DNA of 64,000 nt, taken from assembly GCF_903994045.1 (NCBI RefSeq), contig NZ_CAJEWD010000003.1, positions 62,001 through 126,000 of the forward strand, read 5' to 3'. The first letter of the stretch is position 1; the number at the start of each line of letters is the position of its first letter. Shown here piece by piece: positions 29,040 through 35,993 of the stretch. Source of the DNA: Jeotgalicoccus meleagridis. GTDB taxonomy: Bacteria; Bacillota; Bacilli; Staphylococcales; Salinicoccaceae. The position numbers were made by a program, and so were the translations under genes. The notes beneath the pieces are model-generated. The model was not told the DNA's origin and did no database searches. It saw only the letters and a program-made list of their open reading frames with translations.

Positions 29040-29960
29040 ATGCCAATTAAAATTATAGAAGACTTACCTGTCCGAAAACAACTTCAACAGGAACAAGTAT
29101 ATACCATTGAATCATCTCGTGCGATATCTCAGGACATTCGTCCTTTAAAAATACTCATTTTAAACTTAATGCCTCTAAAAGAAACAACTGAATTACAGTT
29201 ATTACGTTTATTGGGAAACTCACCGCTACAAATAGACGTAGATTTCCTACATATGTCTACTCATAAGAGTAAAAATACTGCCACATCATATCTGCAAAAA
29301 TTTTATAAGACAATTGATGAGGTCAAAGATGACTACTTTGATGGTTTAATCGTCACTGGCGCACCAGTTGAAAAACTTGATTTTGACCAGGTCGGCTATA
29401 TAAAAGAACTACGAAGTGTAACAGACTGGGCACAAAGCCACATTTATTCAAGATTTTATATATGTTGGGGCGCACAATTTGCACTTGACTACTATTATAA
29501 TGTTGAAAAAATACGCCTTGACGAAAAATTATTTGGTGTCTTCCCCTATCAGAATAAAGAAGCGAGCCACCCATACATTCGAGGCTTTGATGATGTTTAT
29601 CACGTTCCGCAATCCCGTCATACTAGGGTAGATTATGAAAAGATAAAGACAATCGATCAATTAAAAGTACTCACTTGTCATCCTGATTTTGGTCCCGATA
29701 TTATCACAAGTCAAGACCAACGTGATCTCTATATTTTTGGTCATTTAGAATACGACCGTGACACTTTAAAGAAAGAATATGACCGTGACGCTAGTAGTGG
29801 GCAAGAAGTTCAACTCCCAATCAACTATTACCCGGGTGATAATCCGGAAAAGACACCTCTATTTCAATGGAAAAGTCATGGCCACCTCTTATTTAACAAT
29901 TGGTTGAATGAGACTTATCAAAATACCTTATATGATTTGAGTAAACTGCCAGAACTTTAA
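29040..29960 (+). CDS. metAA: Homoserine O-acetyltransferase (MetA fold)
   Basis: Activates homoserine for methionine synthesis. The 306-residue MetA-family protein has catalytic C142 (YICWGAQ) and the H235/E237 pair in GHLEYDRD, at the exact numbering of characterised MetA enzymes. Residue 111 is Glu (TGAPVEKL), the residue that favours acetyl-CoA over succinyl-CoA (Gly in E. coli), so the product is predicted to be O-acetylhomoserine. I start at MPIKI (29040); the ribosome binding site is weak (GGGTG). No SAM riboswitch or T-box is seen. metI at 34839 would use its product. Confidence 0.9.
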   Translation: MPIKIIEDLPVRKQLQQEQVYTIESSRAISQDIRPLKILILNLMPLKETTELQLLRLLGNSPLQIDVDFLHMSTHKSKNTATSYLQKFYKTIDEVKDDYFDGLIVTGAPVEKLDFDQVGYIKELRSVTDWAQSHIYSRFYICWGAQFALDYYYNVEKIRLDEKLFGVFPYQNKEASHPYIRGFDDVYHVPQSRHTRVDYEKIKTIDQLKVLTCHPDFGPDIITSQDQRDLYIFGHLEYDRDTLKKEYDRDASSGQEVQLPINYYPGDNPEKTPLFQWKSHGHLLFNNWLNETYQNTLYDLSKLPEL

Positions 29961-30008
29961 AAGTAAGAGCGCACTTTCTAATTGAGGAAAGTGCGCTCTT
30001 TTTACTTA
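29961..30008. terminator. Bidirectional terminator between metAA and chorismate mutase
   Basis: A long stem (GAGCGCACTTTC against GAAAGTGCGCTC, extended by AAGTAA/TTACTT) with an 8-base loop and T5 after it; it covers the stop codon end of the chorismate mutase gene. Confidence 0.85.
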
Positions 30009-30296
30009 ACAAGTTTTAATTTTCTTATCTTCTAGTTGTTCATGTTGTCTTGATCTTGAAAGTTCCATGAGGCGTTTAGAGAAGGCTCTTGTATATTGAT
30101 CTAAGGAATGATCTGATAGATAAGAAACATTTTTCTCTATGACTTTATCTTCACGGGCTCTGTCTAGAACAGGTATATTATTTGCACGTTTATACTCAGC
30201 GATTTCAGCAGTAATCTTCATTCTTTGTTCAAATAACTTGATCATTTCTCTGTCGATGCGATCAATTTCTGATCTTAATTCATCATGTTTCCCCAT
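30006..30296 (-). CDS. Chorismate mutase, AroQ class
   Basis: Converts chorismate to prephenate, the branch to Phe and Tyr. The 96-residue all-helical protein has the AroQ pattern (LRSEIDRIDREMIKLFEQRM ... IAEYKR ... DRAREDKVIEK). In Bacillus and Staphylococcus this domain is usually fused to the N-terminus of DAHP synthase; here it is a separate gene, 13 bases downstream of aroF in the same operon. A Lys/Asp tail ends in Cys. Confidence 0.85.
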   Translation of the reverse strand: MGKHDELRSEIDRIDREMIKLFEQRMKITAEIAEYKRANNIPVLDRAREDKVIEKNVSYLSDHSLDQYTRAFSKRLMELSRSRQHEQLEDKKIKTC

Positions 30297-30309
30297 GGTT
30301 ATCCCTTCT

Positions 30310-31347
30310 TTACTTAGAATATTCTACTGCGTTAATTGTTTTACCTTCAAGTTCTAATAAGACATTAATCGATTGCATTAATTCTTTAAACTCTTGAGGT
30401 GTTAGACATTGTTGTCCATCACTCCAAGCATTTTGTGGATCTTCGTGAACTTCAATTTGTAAACCATTTGCCCCGGCAACTACCGCAGATTTAGCCATGG
30501 ATGGAATTAAGTATCTGATTCCAGCTGCATGGGATGGATCGACAATAATCGGTAAATGGGACTCTTTTTGTACGACCGGCACTGCTTGAATATCTAATGT
30601 ATTACGTGTTGCTGTCTCAAAAGTTCTAATCCCACGTTCTACTAAAACTACATTGTTATTTCCTCCAGCCATTATGTACTCAGCTGACATCAACCACTCT
30701 TGGATTGTCGCAGACATACCACGTTTTAAGTAAATTGGTTTATTTGTTTGTCCAAGCGCTTTTAACAAGTCGAAGTTTTGCATATTTCTTGCACCGATTT
30801 GGATGACATCAACCATATCAACGAAAGTATCTAAGTGATCAGTTCCCATCAACTCTGACACAATCGGTAGTCCAGTTTCTTTTTTAGCTTCATTAAGAAT
30901 TTTCAAACCTTCTACACCTAAACCTTGGAAACTATAAGGTGATGTACGTGGTTTAAACGCTCCCCCACGTAAAGAGTTCGCACCAGCTTCTTTTAATTTA
31001 ATCGCTAACTCGACTGTACTATCTAAATCTTCAACTGAACATGGTCCAGCACAAACCATGAAATTGTCGCCGCCGACTTTAACTCCATTTCCAATATCTA
31101 TTACGCTATCTTCTTCTTTAAAACTTCTATTCGCTTTTTTGTATGGCTTTTGAATTCTGTACACCCCATCGACGATGCTATATTTTTTGAAATCATTTTC
31201 AGAAACTTTAGCAGTGTCGCCGATTAAACCAATAATAGTTCTTCTTTCACCATCTGAGCGGTGGACTCTGAAACCAGCTTCCTCAATCGCTGTTGATAAA
31301 TCTTGGATTTCGCTTTCTTTTGCGTCGCGCTTAACATGAATAATCAT
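30310..31347 (-). CDS. aroF: 3-deoxy-7-phosphoheptulonate (DAHP) synthase, class I-beta
   Basis: First enzyme of the shikimate pathway, joining PEP and erythrose 4-phosphate. The 345-residue protein has an N-terminal ferredoxin-like regulatory domain (residues about 1-68, MIIHVKRDAKESEIQDL), which in the Thermotoga enzyme binds Tyr and Phe, then the TIM barrel with MVCAGPCSVED, LRGGAFKPRTSPYSFQG, IQIGARNMQNF and the metal-ligand IIVDPSHAAG. AGGAGG precedes the ATG. The gene sits behind a Tyr/Phe-type ribosome-mediated attenuator, and chorismate mutase follows. Confidence 0.95.
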   Translation of the reverse strand: MIIHVKRDAKESEIQDLSTAIEEAGFRVHRSDGERRTIIGLIGDTAKVSENDFKKYSIVDGVYRIQKPYKKANRSFKEEDSVIDIGNGVKVGGDNFMVCAGPCSVEDLDSTVELAIKLKEAGANSLRGGAFKPRTSPYSFQGLGVEGLKILNEAKKETGLPIVSELMGTDHLDTFVDMVDVIQIGARNMQNFDLLKALGQTNKPIYLKRGMSATIQEWLMSAEYIMAGGNNNVVLVERGIRTFETATRNTLDIQAVPVVQKESHLPIIVDPSHAAGIRYLIPSMAKSAVVAGANGLQIEVHEDPQNAWSDGQQCLTPQEFKELMQSINVLLELEGKTINAVEYSK

Positions 31348-31369
31348 AAATATAGCCTCCTAAAATTTT

Positions 31370-31413
31370 TGAAAAATAAAACTGCCACTTTACTTATTAA
31401 GTAAGTGGCAGTT
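31370..31413 (-). terminator. Attenuator terminator hairpin in the aroF leader
   Basis: A 15-bp stem with one bulged base (AACTGCCACTT at one end, AAGTGGCAGTT at the other, plus 31380-31413) followed on the minus strand by TTTATTTTTC and then, 20 bases on, the aroF ribosome binding site. It stands before the gene, not after one, which is what an attenuator needs. Confidence 0.85.
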
Positions 31414-31445
31414 AAGATAGAAAAATATGTAGAAGTCTCGACCCC

Positions 31446-31544
31446 TAGCCACTTATTAAAAGTAAATGGCTAGACATTACAAAATCTTCAGCCATCATTG
31501 ATACAAACAATTTGTTTTACGTTTGTACGAATGATGGTACAAAC
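31446..31544 (-). promoter_or_regulatory. aroF leader: chain of competing RNA hairpins
   Basis: Five segments upstream of the terminator can pair alternately. Segment 1 (31537-31544, GTTTGTAC) pairs with the 3' part of segment 2 (31521-31537). Segment 2 pairs with segment 3 (31492-31508) over 17 positions with one mismatch and one G-U. The end of segment 3 (ATGGCT, from 31490) pairs with AGCCAT in segment 4 (31460-31472). Segment 4 pairs with segment 5 (31446-31455), and segment 5 (TAAGTGGC) pairs 8 of 8 with GCCACTTA in the terminator's first arm (31402-31409). Pairings 2:3, 4:5 and the terminator form one set; 1:2, 3:4 and 5:6 the other. Confidence 0.75.
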
Positions 31545-31548
31545 GGTA

Positions 31549-31605
31549 TCAAAAATAGCTAAAGTAAAGACGATTATTTGGTTGTGTAATCTTGTGGGTT
31601 AGCAT
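31549..31605 (-). CDS. Leader peptide of the aroF attenuator (Tyr/Phe-rich)
   Basis: An 18-codon frame, MLTHKITQPNNRLYFSYF, stop TGA at 31549-31551, with a strong AAGGAG site 8 bases before the ATG and 33 bases downstream of a consensus promoter -10. Four of its last five codons are Tyr or Phe (TAC TTT AGC TAT TTT), the end products controlled by the downstream enzymes. The stop is five bases before RNA segment 1, so a ribosome at the stop would cover that segment. Too short for ordinary gene callers. Confidence 0.8.
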   Translation of the reverse strand: MLTHKITQPNNRLYFSYF

Positions 31606-31637
31606 AATAACCGCTCCTTGTAATGTATTTGTTAGCA

Positions 31638-31666
31638 ATTATAGACTCGGATTTATTCTTTGTCAA
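31638..31666 (-). promoter_or_regulatory. Consensus sigma-A promoter for the aroF operon
   Basis: On the minus strand TTGACA (plus 31661-31666), exactly 17 bases, TATAAT (plus 31638-31643). A perfect match to the consensus, consistent with control after initiation by attenuation. Transcription would start at about 31631, some 26 bases before the leader peptide ATG. Confidence 0.85.
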
Positions 31667-31691
31667 ATATATTATTTAAATTGAACAAATC

Positions 31692-31721
31692 TTTACAACA
31701 TTTCGTAAACTACTGTATATT
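31692..31721 (+). promoter_or_regulatory. Predicted tyrA promoter
   Basis: TTTACA (31692-31697), 18 bases, TATATT (31716-31721), then GGAGG and the ATG at 31753. It diverges from the aroF promoter only 26 bases away, so the two could influence each other. Confidence 0.5.
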
Positions 31722-31752
31722 CAAGTATATTATAATCTTTGGAGGCATAAAC

Positions 31753-32607
31753 ATGAATGTAGCAATTATTGGACTCGGTAATATTGGTGGCTCTTTTGCC
31801 AAATCTATTAGGGCGAGCTTACCAAATTATAAAATATATGCAATCGACATTGATACAAATACGCTATCCATTGCAAAATCCATTGGGTTAATTGATGACG
31901 GCTCAGATGATTTTAAAGAAATTATTCCAAAAGCAGATTTAATTATTTTTTCAGTTTATCCTAAATTACTCAGTCAACTCATTAAAAACTATATCCCTTA
32001 TTTAAAAGATGGGGCAATCATTACAGATGTGACTGGTGTTAAATCATCTGTTATCGATGAAATTGAACCGATGCTACCAGATAATGTGGACTTTGTCTTT
32101 GGTCACCCAATGGCAGGACGAGAAAACCGAGGATTGGAATTTAGTAGTCGTGAGGTGTTTATCGGTGCAAACTACTTAATTACACCCACTCCGAGAAATA
32201 AAGAAGAAAATATAAACTTTTTAAAGGATTTTGTTAAACAGCTAGGTTTTGGTAGTATCTCTGTGATTACACCAGATTTTCATGATGAAGTCATTGGTTT
32301 TACTAGTCAACTCGCTCATGTTATCGCTATTTCCTTAATCAACAGTGATGATGAAAACAGAAATACAAAGAAATACACTGGTGACAGTTATAGAGATCTT
32401 ACCCGTATTACCAATATAAATGAAAAACTGTGGCCAGAACTCTTTATGATGAACAAGAGCCACCTTTTAAAACATATCGATAACTTTAAGTCCCAACTTG
32501 ATAAACTGACCTTAGCAATAGAAGCCGACGATGTTGAAACTATGGAAAAAATGATGCTTGAAAGTACTAAGCGTTACTTAGACTTACACAGTTTGAATGA
32601 AAAATAA
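31753..32607 (+). CDS. tyrA: Prephenate dehydrogenase
   Basis: Oxidises prephenate to 4-hydroxyphenylpyruvate in tyrosine synthesis. The 284-residue protein has the Rossmann motif IIGLGNIGGS (5-14), DVTGVKSSV and the family marker FGHPMAG near residue 117. It lacks the C-terminal ACT domain found in the Bacillus enzyme (about 370 residues), so feedback by Tyr through that domain is not expected. The start is set at 31753 with GGAGG 7 bases before. Divergent from the aroF-chorismate mutase operon. Confidence 0.9.
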   Translation: MNVAIIGLGNIGGSFAKSIRASLPNYKIYAIDIDTNTLSIAKSIGLIDDGSDDFKEIIPKADLIIFSVYPKLLSQLIKNYIPYLKDGAIITDVTGVKSSVIDEIEPMLPDNVDFVFGHPMAGRENRGLEFSSREVFIGANYLITPTPRNKEENINFLKDFVKQLGFGSISVITPDFHDEVIGFTSQLAHVIAISLINSDDENRNTKKYTGDSYRDLTRITNINEKLWPELFMMNKSHLLKHIDNFKSQLDKLTLAIEADDVETMEKMMLESTKRYLDLHSLNEK

Positions 32608-32642
32608 AAAAACGTAGAAATCATGACGATTTCTACGTTTTT
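32608..32642. terminator. Bidirectional terminator between tyrA and guaC
   Basis: An 11-bp perfect stem (ACGTAGAAATC/GATTTCTACGT) with a 5-base loop, flanked by A5 and T5. Confidence 0.9.
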
Positions 32643-32646
32643 AACT

Positions 32647-33630
32647 TTAGTATACTTTGTCACCGTTAAAAATAGAGTTTTTAACAACAACATAATCCAC
32701 ATTACGAATCGCTTCTAATTCTTTACCACCAGCATAAGAAATAGATGATTGTAGGTCTTGTTGCATCTCAATTAAAGTATGCTTAAGTGGTCCTTTGTAC
32801 TCTACATACATTTTCTTACCTTCAACGTTCTTATGTTCACCTTTTTGGAACTCAGACGCTGAACCGAAGTACTCTTTATATTTCTTACCATTCTCTTCAT
32901 AAGTTACACCAGGTGACTCTTCGTGACCTGCAAATAGTGATCCAATCATCACCATAGATGCACCAAATCTTACAGACTTAGCAATGTCACCATGAGTACG
33001 AATTCCACCATCAGCAATGATTGGTTTAGAAGCTGCTTTAGCACATAGGCGAAGCGCTGCAAGCTGCCAACCACCAGTACCAAATCCAGTTTTAATCTTA
33101 GTAATACATACTTTACCAGGACCGATACCAACTTTAGTTGCATCTGCTCCTGCATTTTCTAATTCACGTACAGCCTCAGGCGTGCCAACATTACCAGCGA
33201 TTAAAAATGTTTCTGGAATGTGTTTTTTAATGTGTTTAATCATATCCATTACTCTATCTGAATGACCGTGAGCAATATCGATAGTGATATAGTCAGGAAT
33301 AGTATTTCCTTCTTTTAAGCTGATAACAAAGTCGTACTCTTCAGGTTTAATTCCAACACTGATAGAAGAAATTAATCCTTTTGACTTCATTTCTTTAATA
33401 AAGTTAATGCGTGTTTCTGGATTGAAACGGTGCATGATATAGAAATATCCATTTTCAGCTAAGTAAGTTGCTATATTTTCGTCAATAATTGTTTGCATGT
33501 TTGCGGGAACTACTGGAAGCTTGAACGTGTGATTCCCAAATTCAATTGAAGTGTCACACTCTGAACGACTGTCTACAATACATTTGTTCGGAATTAACTG
33601 TATATCCTCATAATCAAAAACGCTATCCAT
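32647..33630 (-). CDS. guaC: GMP reductase, type 2
   Basis: Reduces GMP to IMP with NADPH, returning guanine nucleotides to the purine pool. The 327-residue protein lacks the CBS domains of IMP dehydrogenase, has the catalytic loop [17 protein letters not shown] with C175, and [12 protein letters not shown] for phosphate binding. The length fits the bacterial GuaC group of Firmicutes. AGGAG precedes the ATG. No riboswitch is visible in the 139-base region upstream. Confidence 0.93.
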   Translation of the reverse strand: MDSVFDYEDIQLIPNKCIVDSRSECDTSIEFGNHTFKLPVVPANMQTIIDENIATYLAENGYFYIMHRFNPETRINFIKEMKSKGLISSISVGIKPEEYDFVISLKEGNTIPDYITIDIAHGHSDRVMDMIKHIKKHIPETFLIAGNVGTPEAVRELENAGADATKVGIGPGKVCITKIKTGFGTGGWQLAALRLCAKAASKPIIADGGIRTHGDIAKSVRFGASMVMIGSLFAGHEESPGVTYEENGKKYKEYFGSASEFQKGEHKNVEGKKMYVEYKGPLKHTLIEMQQDLQSSISYAGGKELEAIRNVDYVVVKNSIFNGDKVY

Positions 33631-33744
33631 TGTAAAACGCTCCTCTAAATACGTATATTATTTGCATGATGTTGCTATCTTGTTCGCCAATAGAGATTAT
33701 AAGGGCTTTCTATTTCAAAGTCAATGAAAGAAAGACAAAAGAAA

Positions 33745-33771
33745 AAAGAACTGAATAAAATTCAGTTCTTT
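33745..33771 (-). terminator. Terminator after the MerR-like gene
   Basis: A 12-bp perfect stem (AAAGAACTGAAT and complement) with a 3-base loop that overlaps the stop codon; on the minus strand it runs into TTTTTTCTTTT. Confidence 0.8.
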
Positions 33772-34636
33772 ACTTAAACATGCTAGCAATTCTGCCAAAG
33801 AAGCCCTTCTTAGGTTCTTTAACTTGCTCTGCTTCAGAATGATCGAGATTTTGTTCTGTTTTTGTCTCTTCTTTCTCTGTTGTTTCTTCTACTTCTGTTT
33901 GACTCATATCCACATTAGGAGATTGAGTTTTGTCGCTATCTGTCTGTTCAGTCGTTGGTGTAACATTTTCTTGCTTGTCACTTTCTTGATCATCCTTGTC
34001 TTGAAGCGCTTCTTCAACGACAGGTGCATCTTCTTTTAGTGACTCATCGGTAGTTGAGATCTCTTCTGTTTCTTCTATTGCTGTATTGTCCTCTTTCGGC
34101 TCCGTACTCTTTAACTCTTCTTCGTCTATAGCAACTTCATCAAGTTCCTCGTTTGTTTCTTCATTTGGTAGATGAACATCTTCTTCATAAGGTGTATATT
34201 CTAAAGCAGCTCTATCATATTCTTCTAGACGGTGAACTAAACTATTAATGTTTGTCTTAAGTTCTTTATTCTCATTTTGGATTTCATCTAATTTTTCAAG
34301 AACAAGTGCAAGGAGTCTCGAAATTTCACTATCTGAGATTTTTGTCACTTGATTTGCTTGATTGACAACATCGTCTTCAAAGCTACCTATGTTTTCAATG
34401 ATTTCATCTGCTGCTGATTCTAATGTATTACCTGGAGATTTAGCAATTTTAATCATTTCCTGAAGCACTTTCACATCTTTTTTAGAAAAAAGACGTCTAT
34501 TATGTTCATCTTTAGCAACCTCGTAATCTCTATCTTCTAGCATTCTGACATATTTTCTAACATTTTGGTCAGACAGCTCTACTAATTCTGTCACCTGAGC
34601 AGTTGTATAATATATAACGTTCTGAGACTGGCTCAC
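33770..34636 (-). CDS. MerR-type HTH protein with coiled coil, long acidic linker and amphipathic C-terminal tip
   Basis: A 288-residue protein in four parts: a MerR-like winged HTH (residues about 8-60: TTAQVTELVELSDQNVRKYV, NRRLFSKKDV), a helical coiled-coil region (about 95-140, ending NINSLVHRLEEYDRA), a low-complexity Glu/Asp/Thr/Gln linker (about 148-270), and a short basic/hydrophobic end KGFFGRIASMFK that would form an amphipathic helix. The layout recalls the chromosome-anchoring protein RacA of Bacillus, but the family is not certain. Start is GTG at 34636 with AGGAG 7 bases upstream. Symmetric DNA lies in front of it. Confidence 0.65.
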   Translation of the reverse strand: MSQSQNVIYYTTAQVTELVELSDQNVRKYVRMLEDRDYEVAKDEHNRRLFSKKDVKVLQEMIKIAKSPGNTLESAADEIIENIGSFEDDVVNQANQVTKISDSEISRLLALVLEKLDEIQNENKELKTNINSLVHRLEEYDRAALEYTPYEEDVHLPNEETNEELDEVAIDEEELKSTEPKEDNTAIEETEEISTTDESLKEDAPVVEEALQDKDDQESDKQENVTPTTEQTDSDKTQSPNVDMSQTEVEETTEKEETKTEQNLDHSEAEQVKEPKKGFFGRIASMFK

Positions 34637-34673
34637 CGTATCACTCCTGTATTATTATGTATAATATAAATAT

Positions 34674-34730
34674 TATAACGCTGGTCGTTACAAAATACCA
34701 GCGGAATTTAAACGGTGTAACGCCGTTATA
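34674..34730. promoter_or_regulatory. Inverted repeats between the MerR-like gene and metI
   Basis: Two dyads lie side by side: CGCTGGT-11-ACCAGCG (34679-34703) and AACGG-7-CCGTT (34711-34727); the whole block is also bounded by TATAACG and its complement CGTTATA. The first dyad falls between a TATAAT (minus, plus 34672-34677) and a poor -35 for the MerR-like gene, where MerR-family operators usually sit. Confidence 0.5.
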
Positions 34731-34763
34731 ACTTAACAATTTTCGAAATATTCTATGCATTTG

Positions 34764-34792
34764 TTGACTTAGTGCTATTTAATTTATATATT
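34764..34792 (+). promoter_or_regulatory. Predicted metI promoter
   Basis: TTGACT (34764-34769), 17 bases, TATATT (34787-34792), about 46 bases before the TTG start. Confidence 0.6.
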
Positions 34793-34838
34793 TAAGCTAT
34801 CTTTCAAAAAAATATAAGAAGAGAAAGGGCGTTACATA

Positions 34839-35927
34839 TTGGATACTAAACTTTCCCAAATATCACTAAACCCAGATCATACAGGGGCGACAACTAACCC
34901 TATATACTTATCTACGGCCTTTGAACATGAAGGAGTAGGAAAATCAACTGGCTTTGATTACACAAGAACCAAAAACCCTTCTCGCTCTTTCTTTGAAGAA
35001 GCATTTGCTGACCTTGAAGGGGGCTATCAATCTTTTGCTCTATCAAGTGGTATGGCAGCGGTACAACTTGTCTGTAATCTATTCAATACGAATGATGAAG
35101 TTCTCGTTAGCTTTGATTTATATGGTGGCACCTTCCGTATTTTTGAATTTTACGAGAAAAAATATCAAGTGAAATTTCACTATGTAGATTTCAACAATCA
35201 TGAAGAACTCAAAGCAAAAATCAATGATAAAACAAAAGCATTCTTCATTGAACCAATCACTAATCCATCTATGGAAAAAACTGAACTCGAGCCAATCTAT
35301 GATATTGCAAAGAAACATCAAATACTCACTATCATTGATAATACCTTCCTGACACCTTATTTATCTAGACCATTAACAGAAGGTGCTGATATTGTCCTGC
35401 ACTCTGCTACTAAATACATCGGTGGACATAATGATGTCTTAGCCGGTGTGGTCACAGTTAAAGATCGAGATTTAGCTGAGCAGTTGTTCATCTACCACAA
35501 CATGGTAGGTGCTACTATGTCTCCATTTGATAGTTTCCTACTATTAAGGGGTCTTAAGACATTGCACGTTCGTATGGACCGTGCAATAGAAAACGCAAAG
35601 AAAGTTGCAAAATATTTTCAGAATCACCAAGGTATTAAAGAGGTATTGTATGCAGGAACTACAGGCATGCTAAGTTTACGCTTTGCAGAAAATTACAGTG
35701 TTCATAAATTCTTAGAAGAAATTGAAGTCTGTACTTTTGCAGAGAGTTTAGGTGGTACGGAAACTTTTATCACCTTCCCATTCACACAAACCCATGCTGA
35801 AATGCCGGATGAAGAAAGAATCAAAAGAGGTATTGATGACTCTCTTATTCGCTTATCTATTGGAATTGAGGACTCGAACGATATTATAAAAGATATTGAA
35901 CAGGCTTTAGAGAAATCACATAAATAA
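34839..35927 (+). CDS. metI: Trans-sulfuration enzyme: cystathionine gamma-synthase / O-acetylhomoserine sulfhydrylase
   Basis: A 362-residue PLP enzyme of the Cys/Met metabolism family. Visible are the substrate/PLP tyrosine-arginine segment FDYTRTKNPSR, the glycine turn SSGMAAVQL, IDNTFLTPYL and the PLP lysine K192 in HSATKYIGGHNDV. With metAA making O-acetylhomoserine, it most likely condenses that with cysteine or sulfide, as Bacillus MetI does. TTG start with AAAGGG about 10 bases before. No SAM riboswitch or T-box precedes it, unlike many Firmicute met genes. Confidence 0.8.
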   Translation: MDTKLSQISLNPDHTGATTNPIYLSTAFEHEGVGKSTGFDYTRTKNPSRSFFEEAFADLEGGYQSFALSSGMAAVQLVCNLFNTNDEVLVSFDLYGGTFRIFEFYEKKYQVKFHYVDFNNHEELKAKINDKTKAFFIEPITNPSMEKTELEPIYDIAKKHQILTIIDNTFLTPYLSRPLTEGADIVLHSATKYIGGHNDVLAGVVTVKDRDLAEQLFIYHNMVGATMSPFDSFLLLRGLKTLHVRMDRAIENAKKVAKYFQNHQGIKEVLYAGTTGMLSLRFAENYSVHKFLEEIEVCTFAESLGGTETFITFPFTQTHAEMPDEERIKRGIDDSLIRLSIGIEDSNDIIKDIEQALEKSHK

Positions 35928-35942
35928 TTGATACGACAAAGA

Positions 35943-35985
35943 AAAATGGTCTAGCGATCTTATTTCAAGATTGCTAGACCATTTT
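35943..35985. terminator. Bidirectional terminator between metI and mqo
   Basis: A long stem (ATGGTCTAGCGATCTT with one G-T pair) and 5-base loop, A5 before and T7 after. Confidence 0.9.
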
Positions 35986-35993
35986 TTTATAAT

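Noticed and set aside
31348-31640. T-box riboswitch upstream of aroF
   Set aside because: A T-box needs the conserved T-box sequence and specifier loop; I find neither, and a translated leader peptide with competing hairpins explains the region better.
33631-33769. Purine riboswitch or regulatory RNA upstream of guaC
   Set aside because: The 139-base spacer has only the terminator of the next gene and a ribosome binding site.
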